DNA from: Virgibacillus sp. 7505
Lineage (GTDB): Bacteria > Bacillota > Bacilli > Bacillales > Amphibacillaceae
DNA length: 64,000 bases
Assembly (NCBI RefSeq): GCF_002272135.1
Contig: NZ_NPBF01000025.1
Location: 248,001 to 312,000 of the forward strand
Direction of reading: 5' to 3'
Part shown: piece after piece, positions 53,093 to 60,776 of the stretch
Layout of the letters: each line of letters opens with the position of its first letter
Numbering within the stretch: position 1 is the stretch's first letter
The notes under the pieces: generated by a model
Told to the model about the DNA's origin: nothing
The model's database searches: none
What the model saw: the letters and a program-made list of their open reading frames with translations, nothing else
Program-made: the position numbers and the translations under genes

Positions 53093-54045
53093 TTAAAGAT
53101 ATTGAACCAGCCTTTTCGTTTGAAGCGCCACAGCATTACTACGGCAATGGCAGCCATCAGCAGCATGGCAATCGGATAGCCGTATTTCCAGTGCAGCTCC
53201 GGCATATAGGCGAAGTTCATCCCGTATACACCGGCAATAAAGGTTAAAGGAATAAAAATGGTGGAGACAATAGTCAGGGTCATCATGATTGCATTCATTC
53301 GATTGCTATTGATCGACTCGTAGCTGTCCCGCATATCCGAGGTGAGCTCCCTGTTGGAATCAACGATTTCCGTAAGTTTCAGCAAATGATCATAAATATC
53401 ATTGAAGTAGGCCTTTTGATTTTGGACAAAATCGAATTTCTGAATGCTGAGAAGCCGGTAGATCAGATCTCTCATTGGTGCAATCGTACGCCGGGTTCTA
53501 AGCAAATCACTGCGGATATCGAATACTTCATTGATTAAAGTTTGAGGTGATTTGTGGCTGTCTTCATCCTCAATCTCGTTCAGCCGATCCTCCATTTTAT
53601 ACAACGGAGGGAAGTAATCATCAACCAATTTATCTATTAGATGATAGACGATTTTTGATGGAGAGTGTTCATTTGGACCCTCATTCATGACTCGCTGCCA
53701 AACGTGGTCCGCAGCCATTGATTCTTCAAGATGAAAAGTGACTACATAACGTTCAGAGAGAAAGATATCCAATTCATCTGACATGAACGATTCGTGATTC
53801 AGCTCATGAAGAACGAGGAAATGGTACCCGTCATATTCATCGAGCTTCGGTCTCTGAAGGAAATGGAAGCAGTCCTCAATTGCCAGTGGGTGGAAATGGA
53901 AGATCTCGCCGAGTTTTTCTGATTCGGCCTCTGTCGGTACACTAAAATCGACCCAGTACCAGAGAATGTCGGGACTGTTTAGCTCCTGATACGGCAGATC
54001 TTTGAGTATTTTTTTGTCACGTGTTATCGCTATGCTGCGTATCAT
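53089..54045 (-). CDS. corA: CorA-type magnesium transporter
   Basis: 318 residues: a large N-terminal cytoplasmic domain (FSVPTEAESEKLGEIFHFHPLAIEDC near residue 34), a long helix, and two C-terminal membrane helices (MMTLTIVSTIFIPLTFIAGV and YPIAMLLMAAIAVVMLW) separated by the signature YGMNF near residue 280 that forms the pore filter. The C-terminal tail is basic (RFKRKGW). It forms a pentameric Mg2+/Co2+ channel. Single gene on the minus strand. Confidence 0.92.
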   Translation of the reverse strand: MIRSIAITRDKKILKDLPYQELNSPDILWYWVDFSVPTEAESEKLGEIFHFHPLAIEDCFHFLQRPKLDEYDGYHFLVLHELNHESFMSDELDIFLSERYVVTFHLEESMAADHVWQRVMNEGPNEHSPSKIVYHLIDKLVDDYFPPLYKMEDRLNEIEDEDSHKSPQTLINEVFDIRSDLLRTRRTIAPMRDLIYRLLSIQKFDFVQNQKAYFNDIYDHLLKLTEIVDSNRELTSDMRDSYESINSNRMNAIMMTLTIVSTIFIPLTFIAGVYGMNFAYMPELHWKYGYPIAMLLMAAIAVVMLWRFKRKGWFNIFK

Positions 54046-54325
54046 GGTACAACCTCCTGCAATATATAGTCACATTATAGCGCATTCGGAGGCAGAGAGA
54101 AAACGACAAGCAGTGTGATTAAAGAAAAGGGCTATGGGGTATAAAATGAATATACAGCCAAGCATTGTAACTGTTGTGAAATTGCTGAAAGACTATTTGT
54201 CTGAATATTTTAAAATTTTATATACAAAAGTATTGCGCTTTTGGTATGAATCTTTTATAGTATTCAACAACCTACAACAATCACCATTGCTTAGCCAGCC
54301 GGTTAAGCTGAAGGAGGACAACGAT

Positions 54326-54676
54326 ATGTCTGATAATCAAAGCTTTGTAACTGTTGGTGACTGGGTAACAGGACATTCGATAAATGATGAATTATTTACC
54401 GGGTTCGTAGAAGCAGTGAATGCGAAACTGAACACGGTGAAAGTATACGTAACAGAAAGTGACCATAAAAATACGATCGGTAAAACGATCGAAACATTCC
54501 AAAGCAAGATCAAGTATTTTCCGCCAAGCGTAGAGCCGAGCAGGGCGCATCTATTGAATCTTATTGATTTATCTCTTATTTCTGGCGATAAGGACTGGTT
54601 CTTGCATCTGACAGAAGAATTGAAAATACTAGACGAAATGGAATCTGAGTCTAATACAGAATATATCCCGAATTAA
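54326..54676 (+). CDS. IDEAL-domain protein
   Basis: 116 residues from the ATG at 54326, which follows AAGGAGG by 8 bases; the frame is open upstream to 54134, but those codons are A+T-rich and have no ribosome site. The N-terminal half is a small beta-domain (VTVGDWVTGHSINDELFTGFVEAV); the C-terminus has the IDEAL helix pair (SRAHLLNLIDLSLISGDKDWF then LHLTEELKIL). IDEAL proteins of Bacillaceae are small, and their role is mostly unknown. Confidence 0.75.
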   Translation: MSDNQSFVTVGDWVTGHSINDELFTGFVEAVNAKLNTVKVYVTESDHKNTIGKTIETFQSKIKYFPPSVEPSRAHLLNLIDLSLISGDKDWFLHLTEELKILDEMESESNTEYIPN

Positions 54677-54678
54677 CT

Positions 54679-54706
54679 GGACCGAGCAGATATTGCTCGG
54701 TTTTTT
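54679..54706 (+). terminator. Rho-independent terminator
   Basis: An 8-bp stem ACCGAGCA / TGCTCGGT, 5-base loop, followed by a T run. Confidence 0.88.
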
Positions 54707-54720
54707 ATTTTTCTCTTTTA

Positions 54721-54769
54721 AATGACATTAGTGTCGTTTATAATAATGACAAACGTGTCGTTATTATAA
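54721..54769 (+). promoter_or_regulatory. MFS-TetR promoter with two operator copies flanking the -10 box
   Basis: Two copies of AATGACA-NNN-GTGTCGTT (54721-54738 and 54745-54762) flank a consensus -10 TATAAT (54739-54744). The second copy is the centre of a 32-base dyad with 14-base arms and one mismatch (54738-54769). This is the expected layout for repression by the TetR-family protein encoded in the same operon. Confidence 0.7.
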
Positions 54770-54782
54770 GGGGGAAAAAGAA

Positions 54783-56054
54783 ATGGAAAAGTCATTATGG
54801 AGTAATAAACGCTATATCACGCTTCAGGCTGCACAATTTGTTTCAGGTTTAGGCGATTGGCTTCATGTGCTGGCTATGTTTACTTTAGTCTCCTTGACAT
54901 TTGAAGCAACGCCCATCGAGCTATCAGGGCTGGTGCTTAGTCAAGCAGTTCCAGGAATTGTTTTCGGTCCTCTAGCAGGAGTCATGGTAGATCGATGGAA
55001 CAGGAAATATGTGATGATCGCAACAGCTTTGCTGCGTGCTGGTGCAGTGGGTATGCTGTTCGCTGCATCTTTTATTTGGCAAATATATTTCATATTTTTT
55101 GCTATTGGCTCCCTTGCCGCTATTTTTGCTCCGGCTGAGAATGGCTTAGTTAAACAGCTTGTGCCAGATAATCAGATGCCGACTGCTATTGCTGTTAGTG
55201 AAGTGCTTGGGACAATCAGCAAAATAGCAGGACCTGTTCTTGGAGGCACGCTTTTACTTATGATGGAAGTCAAGTATATTCTACTGGTAGATATCGGTAC
55301 GTTTTTGTTTGCTGCCGTACTATTAAGTACAATTAAGGTTGCGAGACTCCAGACTGAGCGAGAAGAATTAGATCTAATAGGAGAAATGAAAGATGGCATC
55401 AGGATCATACGCCAGTCCCATCACCTGTATGCTGCCCTTCTGCTTATTAGCGCTGCCATGCTCGTCTTGCAATTTGCTGACAGCCAAGTGATGGTGCTTT
55501 TGCGGCTAGTCCTGGAGCAGCCAACCACTGTTTTTGGCTACTCAATAGCTGCCAGCGGTGCTGGAATGTTCCTTGCTGCTTATCTGTTTGGATCGAAGAG
55601 GTTGCGGATGGCGCTTGCTCCAGCGCTTATTTTCGGTACACTTGGAATAGGTACAGTTGTCCTGCTACTTGGGGGAGCAAGCTATTTACCTGAGGCTATA
55701 TATGTGTTTCTTGTACCACTGTTGTTTTTTGCGATTGGATTCGGGTTCAGTTCAATTAACATGCCTTTTCATACAGCTGTTCAGCTGCAGGCAAAGGTTA
55801 CGGAAACCGGAAAAGTTTACGGTACAATCAACAGCTTTATGGGAGCGGGCGCAGTTCTTGGTATGGCAGCAGGAGGCATTATCATGACAGTTTTCGGTCC
55901 TATTCTTGGATTCATACTGACAGGCTGTTTGTTGTTGACACTTGGTATGACAGCGTGGTTCAGTTTCCGAAAGATAAAAGGAGGAGAGGCACTTGCCAAA
56001 AGTGACGGACGCATACAAAGAGAAGAAAAGGCTCGAAGTGCTGAAAACGGCTGA
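54783..56054 (+). CDS. MFS transporter, drug-efflux type
   Basis: 423 residues with about 12 membrane segments. The MFS motif A-like loop reads GVMVDRWNRKYVMI near residue 67, and FAPAENGLVKQLVPDNQMPTAIA is typical of the MFS_3/EntS-like exporters. RBS AAGGGGG precedes the ATG. Its gene overlaps the following TetR gene by 62 bases. The efflux substrate is unknown; induction by a ligand of the TetR protein is likely. Confidence 0.86.
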   Translation: MEKSLWSNKRYITLQAAQFVSGLGDWLHVLAMFTLVSLTFEATPIELSGLVLSQAVPGIVFGPLAGVMVDRWNRKYVMIATALLRAGAVGMLFAASFIWQIYFIFFAIGSLAAIFAPAENGLVKQLVPDNQMPTAIAVSEVLGTISKIAGPVLGGTLLLMMEVKYILLVDIGTFLFAAVLLSTIKVARLQTEREELDLIGEMKDGIRIIRQSHHLYAALLLISAAMLVLQFADSQVMVLLRLVLEQPTTVFGYSIAASGAGMFLAAYLFGSKRLRMALAPALIFGTLGIGTVVLLLGGASYLPEAIYVFLVPLLFFAIGFGFSSINMPFHTAVQLQAKVTETGKVYGTINSFMGAGAVLGMAAGGIIMTVFGPILGFILTGCLLLTLGMTAWFSFRKIKGGEALAKSDGRIQREEKARSAENG

Positions 56055-56613
56055 AGAGGTATTCATTCAAAAAGGATATCAGCATACGACAATGACCGAT
56101 GTCGTCCAGGCATCCGGCTGGAGCAGAGGAGCAGTTTATACGTATTATCCAAATACCGAAACGATGTTTCAAGCCATATTGGATGAGAAGGATAAAGTGT
56201 TTGAGAGTTATATGGATCATATGCTTTCAACAAATACCTCTGTTTGGCAGGTTCTGACTGCTTATATTGATCAATCTAGCGAACAGCTCCAAACGGCTTC
56301 TAGCTCCTTCGGTACAGTTGTGTATGAGTATTTGCTGATGCACTGGCGGGATGAAGAAAAAATGATTTTCTTCCAAGATAGAATTCGCTGGGCTACAGCA
56401 TATTTCAAGAATCTTATCGAACAAGGGATTCGTACGAAGGAATTCAAACAAGAATTGAACAGTGAAGCGATCGGGAATATTTATTTTCTGCACCAGGATG
56501 GGATGTATTTACAAGCTATGGTCGGAGCAGTTCCGTGGGAAAAACTGAAGGAGCAGGAGGAACTATTTAAGGAGATGTTGGGTGGGGTATTGCTGCCAGC
56601 TGCGACGTCTTAG
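55993..56613 (+). CDS. TetR/AcrR family transcriptional regulator
   Basis: 206 residues starting at TTG 55993, 8 bases after AAGGAGG; it therefore begins inside the MFS gene. The HTH reads EVFIQKGYQHTTMTDVVQAS followed by GWSRGAVYTYYPNTETMF. A ligand-binding C-terminal domain follows. It probably represses the MFS operon through the tandem operator copies at 54721-54769 (inference). Confidence 0.85.
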   Translation: MPKVTDAYKEKKRLEVLKTAEEVFIQKGYQHTTMTDVVQASGWSRGAVYTYYPNTETMFQAILDEKDKVFESYMDHMLSTNTSVWQVLTAYIDQSSEQLQTASSSFGTVVYEYLLMHWRDEEKMIFFQDRIRWATAYFKNLIEQGIRTKEFKQELNSEAIGNIYFLHQDGMYLQAMVGAVPWEKLKEQEELFKEMLGGVLLPAATS

Positions 56614-56681
56614 GAGGTAATCCATTCTCTTATAGAGAAGTAATGTATAGCCTGCATTCTGCTCACAAAGGAGAGGGATTC

Positions 56682-57410
56682 ATGAAGAAGCTAATTATAA
56701 ATGCGGATGATTTTGGGTATTCCCGTGCCGTAAACTACGGTATTCTTGATTGTTATCAAAATGGGATATTAACATCAGCTACATTGATGGTAAATATGCC
56801 TGGTGCCGAACATGCTGCTCTGCTATCTAAGGAGCATCAGAAACTGGGCGTCGGTATCCATTTAGTGCTGACATGCGGGGAACCGCTGTTATCGACTCAT
56901 AAAACAATAGTCGATAGTAATGGTTCTTTTCGTAATCTTGCATTCTATCAAGGCTCCTATACGATTGACCGGAAGGAAGTGGAAGCAGAGTGGCAAGCGC
57001 AGATTGAACGCTTTCTTTCATTCGGACTTACACCGACACATTTGGATAGTCATCACCATATCAATACCTATAACGAAATCGATGAAGTATTCCTGGAGCT
57101 TGCCAATAAGTATGACTTGCCTGTCCGTCATAATATGAAGCTTCCAGTGGGGTACGCCTCCACCGATAAATTCGAGTTGTCTCTTGAAAAAGCTCTGGCC
57201 AGTGAAGCTTCATTGCTAGAGATCTTCGGTGACGCAGATACACTAGAAGTAATGTCACATCCGGGTTATTTGGATAAAGCTATCTATACAGGTTCCTCCT
57301 ACAACTATCCGCGACTGGATGAAGTAGAATTACTCACATCTGGTAAAGTGGCTGATTGGATCAAACAAAGCAAAACAGTGGAATTGGGAACTTTTACAGA
57401 TATCGCTTAA
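56682..57410 (+). CDS. chbG: ChbG/HpnK (YdjC) family carbohydrate deacetylase
   Basis: 242 residues from the ATG at 56682 (AAAGGAGAGGG upstream); an in-frame ATG at 56643 lacks such a site. Metal-binding motifs: NADDFGYS near residue 6 (catalytic and metal Asp), and HLDSHHHINTYN near residue 118; SHPGYLD occurs near residue 193. The family removes N-acetyl groups from chitobiose-type or other acetylated sugars. No chitobiose genes are adjacent, so the substrate is open. It is a stand-alone gene. Confidence 0.87.
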   Translation: MKKLIINADDFGYSRAVNYGILDCYQNGILTSATLMVNMPGAEHAALLSKEHQKLGVGIHLVLTCGEPLLSTHKTIVDSNGSFRNLAFYQGSYTIDRKEVEAEWQAQIERFLSFGLTPTHLDSHHHINTYNEIDEVFLELANKYDLPVRHNMKLPVGYASTDKFELSLEKALASEASLLEIFGDADTLEVMSHPGYLDKAIYTGSSYNYPRLDEVELLTSGKVADWIKQSKTVELGTFTDIA

Positions 57411-57422
57411 GCTGAGGAGCAC

Positions 57423-57658
57423 TCATCGCTCCCGCACCTGAATCCCAAATAGGTCCTCAATCTTCTCATTCATAAATTGATAGGATGCTTCGATACCAGC
57501 ATTATAAAAAACAGGACCTAGTTCTTTGATGATGAAGTCGAGCAGCAGACCTGCGGCCAGGTCGCCTAGCTGCTCGTCTTTTCTTGTTCAAAATAAGTCT
57601 GCAGGGAACTTATCATTTCGTTGCGCTGTGTATCATTCAATCGAATTGGGTTTTGCAT
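57423..57658 (-). pseudogene. DUF2164 family protein gene, interrupted by a one-base deletion
   Basis: On the minus strand the ATG at 57658, behind GGGAGG, starts MQNPIRLNDTQRNEMISSLQ, but the frame stops after about 30 codons. In the frame offset by one base the sequence continues as EQLGDLAAGLLLDFIIKELG, then PVFYNAGIEASYQF and MNEKIEDLFGIQVRER to a TGA at 57423. Restoring one base to the T4 run at 57579-57582 (an A run in the gene) joins them as FEQEKDEQLGDLAA, giving 78 residues, the normal DUF2164 length. The function of the family is unknown. Either a recent inactivation or a homopolymer sequencing error. Confidence 0.8.
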
Positions 57659-57720
57659 CTGTTTTTCCTCCCTAAGCTCATTATCGTTTCATTATATCAA
57701 AAAGTTCTGCTAGACTTTAG

Positions 57721-57769
57721 AAAAGGGAAAAGGGAAAAGGGAAAAGGGAAAAGGGAAAAGGGAAAAGGT
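57721..57769. repeat. heptanucleotide tandem repeat, AAAAGGG x 6 plus a partial seventh copy
   Basis: Six perfect AAAAGGG units (57721-57762) and a seventh ending AAAAGGT (57763-57769). It lies between the divergent DUF2164 pseudogene and the PC4-like gene, ending 11 bases before the latter's ATG. Every unit resembles a Shine-Dalgarno sequence, and the last copy merges into the ribosome site. Confidence 0.97.
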
Positions 57770-57779
57770 GGGAGTAATA

Positions 57780-57998
57780 ATGGCGGAATTATCTTATGAG
57801 ATTGTGAAAGAACTCGGAGTGCTATCCGTTTCACCGAAAGGATGGCAGAAGGAACTCAATTTGATCAGCTGGAACGGGCGGGAGCCGAAGTATGATATAC
57901 GGGACTGGGCTCCGGATCATGAGAAGATGGGTAAAGGTATCACATTATCAGCTGAAGAAGTCGGTGCCTTGCTTCGCGTGCTGCAGGAGCAGGATTGA
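57780..57998 (+). CDS. ydbC: YdbC/PC4-like single-stranded DNA-binding protein
   Basis: 72 residues from the ATG at 57780, with GGTGGGAG just upstream; a GTG at 57768 in the same frame overlaps that site. The sequence FEIVKELGVLS-type start, WQKELNLISWNGREPKYDIRDW and GKGITLSAEEVGAL match the PC4/p15-like YdbC family of Firmicutes, which forms dimers that bind single-stranded DNA (known for the family). The start is immediately preceded by the heptanucleotide repeat, so its translation or transcription may vary with repeat number (inference). Confidence 0.85.
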   Translation: MAELSYEIVKELGVLSVSPKGWQKELNLISWNGREPKYDIRDWAPDHEKMGKGITLSAEEVGALLRVLQEQD

Positions 57999-57999
57999 C

Positions 58000-58632
58000 A
58001 TGCTGCCGGAGGAGTTGGTTCAGTTAGCCAAAGAAAGGATGGCTCCTTATCCTTGTGAAGGTTTCCTGCCAGGGAGAGGGCCGAAGCATCCGCTTCTCTT
58101 CTTTATAGGAGAAGCACCGGGAGAGACGGAGATACATAGCCTGATGCCATTCAGTGGACGAGCAGGCAAGGAGCTGGATCTGTTTCTGGAGCGAGCAGCT
58201 GTGGATAGATCGGAAGTTTTTATTTCAAGCGCAGTCAGAAGCAGACCCTATCAATATAAAACAAAACAAATACGCGGTGAGACTGTCACGAAAAAATATA
58301 ATCGAACACCGACCAAGGCTGAAGTGCTTGCACATGCGCCTGTGCTAGATTATGAAATTGCCCAGACGGAACCAGAAATTCTCGTGACACTGGGGCGAAT
58401 AGGCTGGGAGCGGATAACCGGTTCGAAGGAAAAAATCACGGAAGTTGCTGGAAAGCTGATAGAACAGCCAATACAGCAGCTGAAAAGCATAGAGGAGGAT
58501 TCCTTCGTGCTTTCCGAGAAGATATATCGTATCTTCCCGACCTACCATCCAGCGTCTGTATTCTACAATCCAGGTCTGCGGCCAGTAATTGAAGAGCATG
58601 CATACAGTATTCGCGAACTTCTGAACAGATAA
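58000..58632 (+). CDS. uracil-DNA glycosylase superfamily protein
   Basis: 210 residues from the ATG at 58000, one base after the stop of the PC4-like gene; a longer frame starting inside that gene is rejected. Motif 1 is FFIGEAPGETE near residue 29, SGRAGKELD follows, and motif 2 is FPTYHPASVFY near residue 177. Only one cysteine is present, so the 4Fe-4S cluster of thermophilic family-4/5 enzymes is absent. Likely a DNA-repair glycosylase of the UDG fold; exact lesion unknown. Coupling to a single-stranded DNA-binding protein gene fits DNA repair. Confidence 0.82.
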   Translation: MLPEELVQLAKERMAPYPCEGFLPGRGPKHPLLFFIGEAPGETEIHSLMPFSGRAGKELDLFLERAAVDRSEVFISSAVRSRPYQYKTKQIRGETVTKKYNRTPTKAEVLAHAPVLDYEIAQTEPEILVTLGRIGWERITGSKEKITEVAGKLIEQPIQQLKSIEEDSFVLSEKIYRIFPTYHPASVFYNPGLRPVIEEHAYSIRELLNR

Positions 58633-58643
58633 GGAGAGGTGTA

Positions 58644-59006
58644 ATGGAGAAAATCAGGGGTAAAGTGATGGGGTTTGAGCTGAATAGCCAAGACCCGGAA
58701 AAGGCAGCTAGCTTCTACGCTAATGTTTTTGGCTGGAATATTGACGCTCCGAATTGGGGTTATCAAAATGTGGAGACAGCCGGAGGAATTGATGGCGGAA
58801 TAAGTAAAGGACCGCATGATTTTCCGCATGGAACAAGAATCCAGATTGAAGTGGAAGACTTGGATAAAGCAATCCTAGCAGCCAAGCAAGAAGGGGCGGT
58901 TGTTGTCAGAGAAAAGATGGAGTTTGATTCTTTTTATCTCGCTTATTTGGTTGATCCAGTCGGAATCGGAATCGGATTGGTACAGTCTAGCACCAAAGGT
59001 CAGTAA
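58644..59006 (+). CDS. VOC (glyoxalase/bleomycin-resistance) family protein
   Basis: 120 residues: GFELNSQDPEKAASFYANVFGW at residues 10-31 and GTRIQIEVEDLDKAILAAKQEG further on form the paired beta-alpha-beta modules of the vicinal-oxygen-chelate fold; VDPVGIGIGLVQSS ends the domain. The last codons (SSTKGQ) and the stop are encoded by the first bases of a tandemly repeated intergenic element, so the native 3' end may have been replaced. Substrate unknown. AAGGAGAGG precedes the ATG. Confidence 0.8.
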   Translation: MEKIRGKVMGFELNSQDPEKAASFYANVFGWNIDAPNWGYQNVETAGGIDGGISKGPHDFPHGTRIQIEVEDLDKAILAAKQEGAVVVREKMEFDSFYLAYLVDPVGIGIGLVQSSTKGQ

Positions 59007-59228
59007 CTACGGCTTAAGCGATAAAGCCATGCGGGAGGAAAAAGCTCCTTACGCATGACTCTCACTTACTCCTCCGATTCTGAGCGATCCTTTCCGCTTT
59101 TCCATGTCTAGCTCCAAAGACCAAAAACTGAGGCTTAAGCGATAAAGCCATGCGGGAGGAAAAGGCGCCTTACTCCAGGATTTCTCGCTTATTCCTTCGT
59201 TTCTAAGCGGTCTTTTTCGCCTTTCTGT
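58985..59228. repeat. tandem 121-bp intergenic element, two diverged copies
   Basis: Both copies start with GTCTAGC(A/T)CCAAAG (58985 and 59106) and share the stretch GGCTTAAGCGATAAAGCC followed by ATGCGGGAGGAAAA, a central divergent part, and a C/T-rich end (TTTCCGCTTTTCCAT and TTTTTCGCCTTTCTGT). The end-to-start join CCGCTTTTCCATGTCTAGCT resembles the repeated intergenic sequences of Bacillaceae. Each copy can fold through GGAG/CTCC and, in copy 2, TAAGCGA/TCGCTTA. Copy 1 overlaps the last 22 bases of the VOC gene. Confidence 0.9.
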
Positions 59229-59230
59229 AA

Positions 59231-59270
59231 AAAAAACAGGCGTATCAGCTGACTGATACGCCTGTTTTTT
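59231..59270. terminator. bidirectional terminator after mreBH
   Basis: An 18-bp perfect stem made of A6-CAGGCGTATCAG and CTGATACGCCTG-T6, 4-base loop. The minus-strand stop of mreBH overlaps its end; U-tracts exist on both strands. Confidence 0.92.
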
Positions 59271-60276
59271 ATTTTGCTGCTTTTTGCAGTTTTGTGATCA
59301 TCTGCAGGGCACGGCCAGTACCGATTGCAACGGATTCCAGTGGATTCGGAGCCAAATGAACAGGGACGCTGATTTCAGTAGCAAGCCATTGCTGCATGCC
59401 TTTAAGCAATGCGCCTCCGCCAGTCAAGATCACACCATGGTCAACGATATCTCCGCTTAGTTCAGGCGGGCAGTCTTCCAATGTCATGCGTATTGTTTCA
59501 AGGATCTGTTCCAAGGATTCCTTAAGAGCTACTTGTACTTCCTTAGAAGAAATACCCACAGTCTTAGGTAATCCTGTTACCATATCACGGCCGCGGACAT
59601 CCATCATCAACTCATCATGGTCAATCAATGCATAGCCGATTTCCATTTTGATCTGTTCAGCAGTTCTTTCTCCAATGAGGATATTGTACTGCTTGCGGAT
59701 ATATTGGATGATCTCTTCATCCATTGAATCTCCGCCGATGCGGACAGAACGGCAAGATACAACGCCGCCGAATGATATAATACCTACTTCACTTGTACCA
59801 CCGCCGATATCGACAATTACATTCGCAACTGGCTCATCCACTGGCAGGTCAGCACCAATTGCTGCCGCAATTGGTTCTTCAATCAAGTGTACTTGTTTTG
59901 CACCATACGATTTGACCGCATTATGTATAGCGCGTCGTTCAACGGATGTGCTGCCAGACGGTGTGCAGACAACGATAGTTGGTTTGCGAAGGGAAGAGCC
60001 CATCACCTTGCTCACTTTTTTCAGGATTTCTTTCAATAATTGAGCTGTTACATCATAGTCGGCGATTACGCCATCTTTTAATGGACGAATCGGTACGATA
60101 TTCTGTGGTGTTTTACCAACCATTTCTTTCGCTTCTGCTCCAACTGCCACAACGTTTTTTGTTTCCATATCAATTGCAACCACAGATGGTTCATTCAATA
60201 CGATTCCTTTTTGTTTCGTATACACAAGTATATTTGCAGTGCCAAGGTCTATTCCAATTTCGGGATTAGCAAACAT
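59269..60276 (-). CDS. mreBH: MreB-like cell-shape protein MreBH
   Basis: 335 residues, exactly the length of B. subtilis MreBH. Actin-fold motifs: [15 protein letters not shown] (phosphate 1), [13 protein letters not shown] near residue 109, [22 protein letters not shown] (phosphate 2) near 153, [12 protein letters not shown], and [16 protein letters not shown] (adenosine motif) near 286. It polymerises under the membrane and guides lateral wall synthesis and the LytE hydrolase. In B. subtilis mreBH is a monocistronic sigma-I target, and here too the gene stands alone. An ACCCCC element upstream on the minus strand could be a sigma-I -35 box. Confidence 0.9.
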   Translation of the reverse strand: MFANPEIGIDLGTANILVYTKQKGIVLNEPSVVAIDMETKNVVAVGAEAKEMVGKTPQNIVPIRPLKDGVIADYDVTAQLLKEILKKVSKVMGSSLRKPTIVVCTPSGSTSVERRAIHNAVKSYGAKQVHLIEEPIAAAIGADLPVDEPVANVIVDIGGGTSEVGIISFGGVVSCRSVRIGGDSMDEEIIQYIRKQYNILIGERTAEQIKMEIGYALIDHDELMMDVRGRDMVTGLPKTVGISSKEVQVALKESLEQILETIRMTLEDCPPELSGDIVDHGVILTGGGALLKGMQQWLATEISVPVHLAPNPLESVAIGTGRALQMITKLQKAAK

Positions 60277-60318
60277 TATATTTCCTCCAATAATGACATA
60301 TTTCTACTATATTCATTC

Positions 60319-60345
60319 TCCCCCGTATAAAGCTTTATGGGGGTA
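60319..60345 (-). promoter_or_regulatory. dyad with ACCCCC element upstream of mreBH, possible sigma-I promoter element
   Basis: On the minus strand ACCCCC (60344-60339) precedes the palindrome ATAAAGCTTTAT and a GGGGG run, forming an imperfect dyad. ACCCCC is the -35 core reported for sigma-I promoters; a matching CGAA -10 box is not obvious. Confidence 0.35.
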
Positions 60346-60720
60346 GATCTGTCAAAGAGCCAAAAAGGCGCTTAAATTCGACATAATTCATTCTATCACC
60401 TGGTATAGAGGTGTTAAAGAGATACCTTTATCCTAATTTGGCAGATTAAACTAAATAGATTAGGAGTAAAGGATTATATGCAAGGATTAAGCGTAAGTCA
60501 ATTTACAGATAGATTACAAATACTGTTCTATTGTTACAAAAACTAGGAATGAAAAAGGTGTCAATCCTAATTTACATCCAATAAATAGTAAAGCGTCTGT
60601 TTATTACTAGTTTCGTAGTCGGCTAAACGGGTACCATTTCGCATAAGAATCGGACTTTTCGCAGTGCTGTACAGGTTTGAGTGCCTATTGGAAATTCTAG
60701 GCTGCAATATTACACAAAAA
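60346..60720. other. long intergenic stretch between divergent mreBH and the CAP-domain gene
   Basis: Mostly A+T-rich without a convincing gene. It holds a 22-codon frame from ATG 60478 (MQGLSVSQFTDRLQILFYCY, ending KN) with AAAGGA 4-9 bases upstream, and the sequence ATCCTAATTT twice as a direct repeat (about 60430 and 60565). No hairpin with a T run was seen. A regulatory RNA or small peptide is possible but unsupported. Confidence 0.4.
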
Positions 60721-60724
60721 CCCA

Positions 60725-60733
60725 TGCTATGAT
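60725..60733 (+). promoter_or_regulatory. extended -10 promoter candidate of the CAP-domain gene
   Basis: TGC directly followed by TATGAT (60728-60733), 43 bases upstream of the ATG; no clear -35 at standard spacing. Confidence 0.4.
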
Positions 60734-60776
60734 GTTGCTGCAACAAGAAAACATACATCTCGAAAGGAGCAACATC

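Noticed and set aside
54134-54325. N-terminal extension of the IDEAL-domain gene.
   Set aside because: No ribosome site before 54134, while AAGGAGG sits at the right distance from ATG 54326; the extension codons look non-coding.
57584-57799. 71-codon plus-strand frame reading through the heptanucleotide repeat.
   Set aside because: It crosses the DUF2164 pseudogene antisense and the repeat, with no ribosome site; the PC4-like gene starts in another frame.
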